Of a stretch of DNA of 64,000 nt, positions 21,148-29,900 are shown in pieces; within the stretch, counting starts at the first letter, position 1; each line of letters opens with the position of its first letter. Below the pieces are notes generated by a model that was not told the DNA's origin, ran no database searches, and worked only from the letters and a program-made list of their open reading frames with translations. Both the position numbers and the translations under genes were made by a program. The stretch is from Bryobacterales bacterium (lineage in GTDB: Bacteria; Acidobacteriota; Terriglobia; Bryobacterales; UBA6623), in NCBI GenBank assembly GCA_028819255.1, contig JAPPMB010000015.1, forward strand, positions 62,001-126,000. Direction: 5' to 3'.

Positions 21148-22161
21148 CTATTGGCCCCGAGTCATCAGCCGCAGCAGTTCGGAATCCGCACTGAGGATCA
21201 CGGTCGTCTCCTCGTCCAGGGCCTTCCGGTAAGCCTCGAGGGTGCGCGTGAGCTTGTAGAAGGGCTGATTGCGGGAGTATGCGGCCCCATAGATGCGGGC
21301 CGCTTCGGCGTCCCCCTCGCCCTTCGTTGTCTCCGCCTCCTTGTAGGCGGCAGCCAGGATTTCCTCTCTCTTTCGATCCGCTTCCGCCCGGATCCTAAGA
21401 GCCTGCTCCTCGCCTTCCGCCCGGTACTGCCGCGCGATGCGCTCGCGCTCGGCCCGCATGCGGGCGTAGACGCTCTGCTTGTTCTGTTCGGGCAGGTTGA
21501 GCCTCTTGAGCCGGACATCCACCACGCGGATGCCGTACTCCTGGAGCGCTTCGGTGCCGCTCTCTTTCGCCAGCCTGTCGAGCACCTTTCCGGTCTTGAC
21601 GACGCCAGGTGACACGGAGACGATCTCCTCGAGGTCGAGGCCCGCGATGGTCGCAGCCAGGCCCGACCACACCAGGTCGTGCAGTCGCATCTCGGCCGCC
21701 CGCTCGTTTCCGACGGCCTGAACGAAGGTTTCCGGATCCGCGATCTGCCACATCGCGTAACTGTCGATGCTCAGGTTCTTCTTGTCCTTGGTCAGAAACT
21801 CGGAGCGCGGCGGATTGTAGACGCGCAGCCGGCGGTCGTAGAAGCGGACCTGGTGGACTAGGGGCACCTTGATCTTGAGTCCGGAATCGGTGATCGTGCG
21901 AACCGGCTTTCCGAACTGCGTCACGAGCGCGAATTCGGTCTCGCGGACGGTGAACAGAGCAGACCACGCGAGCACTAGGGCGACGAGAGCCATGAGCCGG
22001 CTGCGGCGGCGGTGCAGGAAGCCGTGCCAGTCGAGCGGTTCGTGCGCCTTGTGCCGGTGCTCGTGATCGTGCGAATGGTCGGCGTGGTGATCGTGCGAAT
22101 GGCTTTGGTCATGGGAATGACCATGGTCGTGATGATGGTGCGTGTGACTGTGGTCGTGCAT
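21148..22161 (-). CDS. hflC: HflC-like SPFH/Band 7 protein with extreme His-rich N-terminus
   Basis: MHDHSHTHHHHDHGHSHDQSHSHDHHADHSHDHEHRHKAHE precedes the TM; HflC-like body (LFTVRETEFALVTQFGKPVRTITDSGLKIKVPLVHQVRFYDRRL; YARMRAERERIARQYRAEGEEQALRIRAEADR). Confidence 0.92.
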   Translation of the reverse strand: MHDHSHTHHHHDHGHSHDQSHSHDHHADHSHDHEHRHKAHEPLDWHGFLHRRRSRLMALVALVLAWSALFTVRETEFALVTQFGKPVRTITDSGLKIKVPLVHQVRFYDRRLRVYNPPRSEFLTKDKKNLSIDSYAMWQIADPETFVQAVGNERAAEMRLHDLVWSGLAATIAGLDLEEIVSVSPGVVKTGKVLDRLAKESGTEALQEYGIRVVDVRLKRLNLPEQNKQSVYARMRAERERIARQYRAEGEEQALRIRAEADRKREEILAAAYKEAETTKGEGDAEAARIYGAAYSRNQPFYKLTRTLEAYRKALDEETTVILSADSELLRLMTRGQ

Positions 22162-22164
22162 GGC

Positions 22165-25100
22165 TTATTCGCCCAGTTCCGGCATTTCGAAAGGCGGGGG
22201 AGGCTGCTGCATCTGAACGCCCGGGGGAGCAGCGAGAACGCCCTCGTCCATTGTCCAAAGGGTCCGGCGCCCGCCGGCAGAGTCAATGACGAGCTTGCGC
22301 CGGCCGGGCAGGATTTCCTCCATCGTTTCCAGGTACAGGCGCGTGGAGGTCGATGCGGGCGCCGCCCGATAGGCGGATTCCATCTGTGTGAAGCGCGCCG
22401 CATCGCCGCCGGCCCGATCCGAGCGGCTCGCCCGGTAGCCCTTGGCCTCCTGGACCAGGGCCTCGCTCTGGCCTCGGGCCAGCGCGACCTGCTCGTTCGC
22501 GTAGCCTTCCGCCTCGTTGATCATGCGGTTCTTCTCCTCGAGCGCGCCTGCAACCTCGCGGAACGCATCCACAACCTCGACCGAGGGGTGCATGTCCTGG
22601 ATGTGGATCTTCAGCACGTGCACGCCCGCGCGATACCCGGCCAAGAGACCGTTCAGGCCTTCGGCTGCCCTTTGCTCGGCCGCCCGACGGCCGGTGGTGA
22701 GAAGCGAGTCCAGCGGAATGGTGTTGACGACGGAGCGCAGGGCCGCCTCCGACGCCGTGCGGAGCACGGCCTCGGGGTCCACCTGCTGAAAGAGATAGTG
22801 GTCCGGACGGTCGATGTTGTAGTGCACGACCGCCGTCATCTCGATCATGTTCTGGTCCCCGGTCAGCATCAGCGTCTCGTCGTCCCGCAACTGGATCCGC
22901 CCGTCCCGGTGCTGGATGTTCCACTCGTAGGCGGGCGGTTCGCTGAAGGAGGTCGAGTCCGAAGTGCGGAATCCGATCTCGATCACCCGGATCTCCCTGG
23001 CCCTGACTCTGGTGAGGCGTTCCACGGGCCAGGGAAGCTTGAGATGAAGGCCGGGTTCCCGATGAGGCATCACCTTGCGCCCGAACCGCTCGATGACGCC
23101 CACCTCTTCCGTGCCGATCGTGAACAACGACGTGGTCATCCAGCCCGCGAGCACCGCAACGGCCGCCGGCTTGGCAAGGCGCCGCCGGTGCTCCACCAGC
23201 CAGGCAAACCCGCCGGCCGGATCGATCCGGCTGAGAATCCCGACGCCTGTGGCCCACAGCTCCTTGATGCCGAGGGAATCCCAAACGCGCCGCTGCACGC
23301 TGGTGTGGCCCGCGGGGCGCTCGACCCGCAGCAGGCGGACCGAGTTGAGCATGACGAAAATCGACGAGATCTGGTGAACGCCCGCGGCGAGAGCGGGCCC
23401 CATCCAGCCCTTCCCGGCGATGTAGACGGCGACGACATTCACGACCCCCGCGAAGAGGATAATGTTCTGCCAGACGGTCGTCACCGCGCGTCGGGACACG
23501 CCGAACAGCTTCGGAAGCTTGGTGAGCCGGGCATTGAGATCGACGACGTCCGCCGCCTCTGCGGCAATGTCCGCCCCGGAACCGGAGATCGCCACCCCAA
23601 CGTCCGCAGCCGCCAGGGCCGGAGCGTCGTTCACGCCGTCGCCGATCATGGCCACCTTGCGGCCCTGGACCTGCAGCTGCTTGATGCGGTCGAGCTTCTG
23701 CTCGGGAAGCAGCTCGGCTTCGACGTGGGAAATCCCCACGACTCTCGCCATGGCGTCCGCCGCCTTCCGGCGGTCCCCTGTGAGAAGGATGACGTTCGCG
23801 ATCCCCAGGTCCTCGATCTCATGGACCACGTCGTGAGCACCGGACTTCGGCGTGTCCCGAAGGAGGATCGCACCCGCGAAGCGGCTCCCCTCCGCTATGA
23901 GGACCGGCGTCGCACCAGCCCTGTCGGCCGCCTCCAGCGAGTCCCGGAAGTCCGTGATGCCGTTCTCTGCGAGAAATGCCTCGTTTCCCGCGCGAACGAC
24001 CTGGCCCCCGTAGACGCATTGGGCGCCCCGCCCCGGAACGATCCGGGCGTCCTGGGGTGTTCCCACAGCGATCCCCTTGTCGGCCGCACTCCGGACGATC
24101 ACCTTGGCTAGGGGATGGTCGGACCCGGCTTCGGCCGTGGCCCCCAAAGCCAGCACCTGCGCTTCGCTGCGGCCCGGGCCGGCCAGGACCTCGACGATCT
24201 CGAACTCGCCGGAGGTCAGCGTTCCAGTCTTGTCGAAGACAACGGTGTCGATTTCGGACGCCTTCTGGACCACCTGGCCGCCACGCGCCAGCAACCCCCG
24301 GCGCGCCAGGCCGCCGATCGCCGCCACCATCGCCGCAGGCGTGGCGAGGATCAACGCGCAGGGGCAGCCGACAATGAGGACTGCCACGGCGCGCCGGACA
24401 CGTTCAGCCGTGTCGGCGCTGCCCGCCAGGAAGTAGACGGCTCCTGCTGCGAGCAGGATCGCGGGAAGGAAGTACCGCGCATACCGGTCGGCGACGCGGA
24501 CCACGGGAGCGGTGCGGTGGTCCCGCGCCTCCTCGACGAGGTGGATCAACCGCGCCAGCGTCGACTCCTCGCCGGCGTGTGTGACCCGGATGTGGAGCAG
24601 ACCGTGGCCGTTGACGGTGCCCGAGAACACCTCCTCGCCCGGAGCCTTGTCCCTTGGAACGGACTCGCCGGTGATGGGGCTTTCGTCGACCGAGGACTCG
24701 CCGCTCCTAACCACGCCGTCCGCCGAGATCCTCTCGCCCGCCCGCACGACGATCAGATCGCCAGGCACCAGATCCTCGACGTGGATCTCGACCTCGCTGC
24801 CGTCCCTCAGGACCCGCGCGTGATGAGGCAGCTGGTCGACGAATCGATGGATGGCGCGCTCGGTCCGGCCGGCGGCCCAGGCTTCCAGCCCCTCTCCGAG
24901 GAGCATGATGAACATGGCCTCGGCAGCCGCAAGGTACTCGCCGATCGCCAGCGCAGCGGTGGCGGCGATCACAATGGCGAGGTCAGCCGAGATCTTCCGC
25001 TCCAGAAGCTCGGAAATGGCGCGGTAGAAGGTCTTGTACCCGGCGAGAATCGCCAGGAAGATCGCAGTGTCGACACCGGCGACCGAATCGAATACACCGA

Positions 25101-25206
25101 ACAGATTGAGGAGCAGCAGAACTCCGACAAAGACGGTGAATCCTACGTACTTGACTTGCTCCCGGCGGTCGCGATTGATCGCGTGGTCCTCGGAGACAAC
25201 GTGCAC
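22165..25206 (-). CDS. P1B-type heavy-metal ATPase fused to C-terminal HflK/SPFH domain
   Basis: 1013-aa uninterrupted ORF; ATPase motifs ESPITGESVP, VGCPCALILATPAA, DKTGTLTSGE, TGDRRKAADAMA, GDGVNDAPALAAADVG; then a new TM and HflK domain (LFTIGTEEVGVIERFGRKVMPHREPGLHLKLPWPVERL...RLYLETMEEILPGRRKLVID). Confidence 0.95.
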   Translation of the reverse strand: MHVVSEDHAINRDRREQVKYVGFTVFVGVLLLLNLFGVFDSVAGVDTAIFLAILAGYKTFYRAISELLERKISADLAIVIAATAALAIGEYLAAAEAMFIMLLGEGLEAWAAGRTERAIHRFVDQLPHHARVLRDGSEVEIHVEDLVPGDLIVVRAGERISADGVVRSGESSVDESPITGESVPRDKAPGEEVFSGTVNGHGLLHIRVTHAGEESTLARLIHLVEEARDHRTAPVVRVADRYARYFLPAILLAAGAVYFLAGSADTAERVRRAVAVLIVGCPCALILATPAAMVAAIGGLARRGLLARGGQVVQKASEIDTVVFDKTGTLTSGEFEIVEVLAGPGRSEAQVLALGATAEAGSDHPLAKVIVRSAADKGIAVGTPQDARIVPGRGAQCVYGGQVVRAGNEAFLAENGITDFRDSLEAADRAGATPVLIAEGSRFAGAILLRDTPKSGAHDVVHEIEDLGIANVILLTGDRRKAADAMARVVGISHVEAELLPEQKLDRIKQLQVQGRKVAMIGDGVNDAPALAAADVGVAISGSGADIAAEAADVVDLNARLTKLPKLFGVSRRAVTTVWQNIILFAGVVNVVAVYIAGKGWMGPALAAGVHQISSIFVMLNSVRLLRVERPAGHTSVQRRVWDSLGIKELWATGVGILSRIDPAGGFAWLVEHRRRLAKPAAVAVLAGWMTTSLFTIGTEEVGVIERFGRKVMPHREPGLHLKLPWPVERLTRVRAREIRVIEIGFRTSDSTSFSEPPAYEWNIQHRDGRIQLRDDETLMLTGDQNMIEMTAVVHYNIDRPDHYLFQQVDPEAVLRTASEAALRSVVNTIPLDSLLTTGRRAAEQRAAEGLNGLLAGYRAGVHVLKIHIQDMHPSVEVVDAFREVAGALEEKNRMINEAEGYANEQVALARGQSEALVQEAKGYRASRSDRAGGDAARFTQMESAYRAAPASTSTRLYLETMEEILPGRRKLVIDSAGGRRTLWTMDEGVLAAPPGVQMQQPPPPFEMPELGE

Positions 25207-25293
25207 AGGTAGACAAACATAGCAAAGAGATCCCCTGAAGGGCGCGGGATGCGCAGGTGCCTGCCACGCGGGTTACAATCGCCGTCTGGACCC

Positions 25294-26913
25294 ATGAAGA
25301 GCTACGCCGCAGGACCCACGATCCCACTGATCGAGCGGACGATCGGCGAGGTATTCGACGACACCGTCGCCACCCACGCTGACAAGGAGGCAATCGTCTC
25401 GAGGCACCAGGGCATTCGCCTGACCTACAGCGGACTTGCGGAGGGCGTTGAGCGCACGGCGGCGGGACTGTGGGGGCTGGGCGTGCGGCCCGGAGACCGC
25501 GTCGGCATGTGGGCGTCCAGTTGTGTCGAATGGATCTTCCTGCAGGTCGCGACCGCCAAGACCGGCGCAATCCTGGTGAATGTCAACCCCGCCTATCGGG
25601 CGCACGACCTTTCCTATATTCTCGACCGCTCCGGAATGAAGGTGATCTTCCTGCACGAGCGTGACGCACGGGTCAACTACGCGGATGTTCTCCGCGAGGC
25701 CTGCGGCCTGGGCCCACATGCGCTCGAGGCGTCCGTGCTTCTCAACACCGGTCAGTGGCAGTCGATGCTGGACGGCGGCGTCCGCCCGGAACCGGGAGTG
25801 CGGGACAAGCACGACGTCGTCAACATCCAGTACACGTCCGGCACCACGGGCAGTCCCAAGGGCGTGCTTCTGACCCACCACAACCTGGTGAACAACGCCT
25901 ACCTTGTGGGCACGGGAATCCAGTGGACCTCCCGCGACAGGCTTTGCCTGCCGGTGCCCCTCTATCACTGTTTCGGCTGCGTGCTGGGTTCGCTCCAGTC
26001 GCTCGTGTTCGGCGCGACACTCGTGCTGCCTTCCGCCCAGTTCGACGGGCAGGCCATGCTGCAGGCCATCGAGGGCGAGCGCTGTACCACGGTCTACGGG
26101 GTGCCGACCATGTTCATCGCGGCACTCGACCACCCCGACTTTCCCTCCACCGACACGACCTCCCTGCGGACAGGGATCATGGCGGGCTCGCCGTGCCCGG
26201 TCGAGCTGATGAAGCGCGTCGTGAGCGAGATGCACTGCCGGGAAATGACGATCGCCTACGGCCAGACCGAGGCCTCACCCGCCATCACGCAAAGCATGTG
26301 CGACGATTCCCTGGAAGTCCGCACCTCCACCGTGGGCCGGGCGATGCCGTGCACGGAGGTGAAGATCGCCGACCAGGAGACCGGCGAGGCGGTCGAGACG
26401 GGCGTCCAGGGCGAGCTGCTGACGCGCGGCTACCTGGTGATGAAGGGGTACGACAAGGATCCCGGGAACACTGCCCGCGCCGTGGACCGGGACGGCTGGC
26501 TGCACACCGGAGATCTGGCGACGATGCGACCGGACGGAAACTTCAGGATCACCGGGCGCGCCAAGGAGATGATCATTCGGGGCGGCGAGAACATCTACCC
26601 GCGTCAAATCGAGGAGTTCCTGCACAAGCATCCCGGGATCGCCGACATCTATGTGGTGGGCGTACCCGACGAGCGGCTGGGGGAGCGCGTTCTTGCCTGG
26701 GTCAAGCCCGGCGGCGAGGCCGGCGACTTGACGGAAGAGAGCGTGAGACGGTTCTGCGAAGGCCGGATCGCCCACTTCAAGATCCCCGACTACATCCGGT
26801 TCGTCGAGAGCTTTCCCATGACGGTGACCGGCAAGGTCCAGAAGTTCGTCATCAGGGAACGGGAAATCCAAATGCGGGGCCTCGAGGATGCGGGAAGCGT
26901 GGAGACCGCCTGA
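25294..26913 (+). CDS. AMP-binding fatty-acyl-CoA synthetase
   Basis: AMP-binding motif YTSGTTGSPKGVLLTHHNLVNN; YGQTEASPAIT; GWLHTGDLATMRPDGNFRITGRAKEMIIRGGENIYPRQIEEFL; VTGKVQKFVIRE. Confidence 0.95.
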   Translation: MKSYAAGPTIPLIERTIGEVFDDTVATHADKEAIVSRHQGIRLTYSGLAEGVERTAAGLWGLGVRPGDRVGMWASSCVEWIFLQVATAKTGAILVNVNPAYRAHDLSYILDRSGMKVIFLHERDARVNYADVLREACGLGPHALEASVLLNTGQWQSMLDGGVRPEPGVRDKHDVVNIQYTSGTTGSPKGVLLTHHNLVNNAYLVGTGIQWTSRDRLCLPVPLYHCFGCVLGSLQSLVFGATLVLPSAQFDGQAMLQAIEGERCTTVYGVPTMFIAALDHPDFPSTDTTSLRTGIMAGSPCPVELMKRVVSEMHCREMTIAYGQTEASPAITQSMCDDSLEVRTSTVGRAMPCTEVKIADQETGEAVETGVQGELLTRGYLVMKGYDKDPGNTARAVDRDGWLHTGDLATMRPDGNFRITGRAKEMIIRGGENIYPRQIEEFLHKHPGIADIYVVGVPDERLGERVLAWVKPGGEAGDLTEESVRRFCEGRIAHFKIPDYIRFVESFPMTVTGKVQKFVIREREIQMRGLEDAGSVETA

Positions 26914-26938
26914 CGTCTGAGCGAGTCGGTGCTTCGCT

Positions 26939-29900
26939 CTATTGCCGCTGAAGTTCGGTCTGGCCGAAGACCCAATTCCGGATCACCTGGTAGCCGGGGG
27001 CGTCGGCCTCGTATCGAACGCCCCCTTGATGCCCGTCCTCTTCTCCCGACTGGATGTTGAGCGGCTTCTGCAGGAACTTGCTCTTCTCGACGTCGTGGAG
27101 ATCGACCCGTTGCTGCATTCTGCGGTAGTTGCCCAGCAGCGCATCCGGCGGGATGTATCCGGCTGCGTCGGGAGGCTCGATGTACAGGGTCGGCACGCGT
27201 CCCGGGACGCCGTGGCACGAGATGCACGCCCGGTTGTCCTTGGAGTCGATGCGGCTCATTTCTGCGAAGACGTAGTCGCGGAAGTGGATCACGTCCGCGA
27301 TCCACTCGTCCGAGTCGCCCAGCGGGCGGATGTCGCCCGACTGCTGCACGGAGGCGTCCTGCCGGATGAGCTCCCTCAGACGCTTGCCGTAGATCTTGTC
27401 GTCGCTGTTGAGGATGTTCTCGATGCGGGTGCGGTACACGGGGCTCGGTTCCCGCTCGAACCAAGCCGCGAGCGCCTTGAGCACTTCGGGGTTTCGCCGC
27501 AGGGCGGTCTTGTTCGCGAGGGCGATAGCCTGCTTGCGCACGTCTTCCGGCGTGTCTTCAGAGAACCACGATGTGAACATCGCGATCAGCCGGTCCTTGG
27601 CCGCGACGATCGGGTCGATCACGTCGATTCCCAAGTCGTCCTTGGTGAACAGCGACCCCGCTGTCTCGCCGGGCTCGAGCTTCACGTAGTCGAGTCCGAT
27701 GATGTAGTTCTTCTCGGCGTCCGGGTTGGCGCCTGTCATCACGAACGTGAACCGGTTTGAGCCCTTCTCGAAGGGATGGACGCCCAGCGAGACCGGCCCC
27801 GGCGCGGTCAGGTCAGGCAGGTAGAAGTCCAGGGGGTCACCGAATGCCTCACCGTTCAGGGAGGGCTGAACGATGCCCATTTCGCGGTCATGGAGAAACG
27901 CCGCGATGACTTCGTATCGGCCTGCCTCCGGGGCCTCGAGTTCGAGCGTCAGACGGTGGCCGGGAAGGCCTTCGCGCCACCATAGGATCGTGTTGCGGCT
28001 GGTGAGGCCGTCCGGCACGAGCTGTTCCGTGGTTCGGCCCCCGGTCAGTTCCAGAACCTTGAGGTCCTCGGCCTCGGTGGCGCCCTCCACCGCCTCCTCG
28101 ATGGTGGGTCCGCCCTCCTGGTAGCGCAGCATCCACTCGGTGGACGGCAGCCAGAACAGCGCGTCTCCGCCAACGTGGTCGAAGGCGGCCCGGCGGTGAA
28201 GCGTGGGATTGGCTCCCAAGATCTTGCCTAGGAGCACCGCCCGTTCGCGGTCGATCGGGGGGCCGCCCGCGGTCGCCGGGGCAGGGCGCCCGAGTGCGAA
28301 CGGGGCCGATGCGATCGGCCTCGGTTCCGGGCGAGGGACCAGCAGTTCGAAGAACTGGCGCTCCGTCTCCGCGTCCTCTTCCGGAAACACCCACCGGACC
28401 CGCGAAAGGAAGCGGACGAGGGCCTCTGCGTCATCCTGGCGGTTGGCGCGCAGGAACTCGTCAAGTTTCGCAAGCAGGGGCTGGATGGTGCCGAGCTCGC
28501 CGGGCAGTCGCAGGGCGCTCGGGTTCGAGAGCGCCTTGGCGGCCGCGGCAACCTGGTCGAGATCGTCGCTGCCCAGCAGTGCCAGGAGGTGCCGCTGCAA
28601 GGGAGGGTAGTTGACGTTCGCCGCGCCCTGCAGGGCGATTGAGCGCCAGGGTGTCCGGCCCTCGTCCTCCCGGTCGCGGTAGACGCTCAACAGGATGTCT
28701 CCGAGCAGCTCGGTCGCTCCGGGCGTCGAGTACCCGAGCTGTCCGGGACCGCCGTCACCTCCGCGCTCCTGGAAGTGGGTCGCCGCAACCGCAACGAGCC
28801 TCTGCTCGAGGAGCTTGCGCTGGTCTCCGGCATCCCTCCGGGCCGAGGACAGCATGCGGTACAGATCCTCGAGCTCGCGGTACTGCTGCGGACGGTTTCC
28901 AGTGCCGGTCTGGTTTGCGATCTGGCCGTTCACGATCAGCATCGAGGCCGTCGAGTACCGAAGCGCGTTCTCGACATGGGTGTTGGACTCGTTTCGCAAC
29001 AGAGCCTCGACCCATGCCTTGCTGATCCGCTGACGCAGCGGGGGGTTCCAGACCCACCAGTGCCACGCCGCCTTGAAGGCGTACGCCCGCACGCCGGGAA
29101 ACGGGTCGTGCATCGCCTGCTGGAGAATGTCCGCCAGCTCGTTGCGGTTCACGCGGGAGCGCGGACCCGTGAGGTCGACCCGCATCACGAGCGCCTGCAG
29201 GATCGACTGGCGGGCACGCGCATCGCCCGCCCTGTAGGCGGCGAACAGGGCCGGCCAGCCTTGGTCGTCGAGAAGAAGCTGGCGCATTGACCAGAACGAC
29301 ACCTCGCGACACGCCTTGACGGGATCGGAAAGCCCGGCGACCAAGGCAGGAATCCCGGCGGGCGCCAGTGCCCCCCCGATTCCCAGATAGCCGAAGTAGC
29401 GGACCTGCGGAACCTCGTCCTCGGTGGCGCCGATCATCAGATCGACGAAATCGTCGCGTCCCGTGGACTGCAACGCCCTTGCCCTCGAGATCCGCTCTAT
29501 CGGCATCTCGTCGGGTCGCGGTTCGAAGTCGCTCCTCTCGAAGGGCTCGGCGTCGCCGGGGAAGAGACGGCTCAGCGCCCGAATCACGTAGGCGTTGGTG
29601 ACAAACCCGGTCTGGGCGGATCGATTCCACAGCCCGTACTCGAACTGGTTCTCCAGCAGCCACTCCACCGCCCGGCCGACGGGTGGGCTGTCGGTGCCGA
29701 AACCGGCCGCCCGCAGGGCGATCAGCGACACGGCTGTCGGAGCGGCATCGCCTTCCTCGGCAATCCGGTTCCAGATGTCCCTGCTCTCGTCGTGGACGCC
29801 CAGATCGAAGCCCCACGATCCGTCGTCCTGCTGCAGCGCCAGCAGCCGCTGGAGGTCGCGGTCGACCTGCCGCTCGAACTTCGGCAGAAGCTCGGCGTAG

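Noticed and set aside
22040-22161. Possible microsatellite or CRISPR-like repeat in the CAC/GAC-rich stretch
   Set aside because: No regular repeat/spacer structure; it is explained by the His-rich HflC N-terminus.
22012-25212. Plus-strand ORFs of 699 and 365 aa
   Set aside because: Antisense to the ATPase-HflK fusion and HflC; the Val/Met-rich start is the reverse complement of the His codons.
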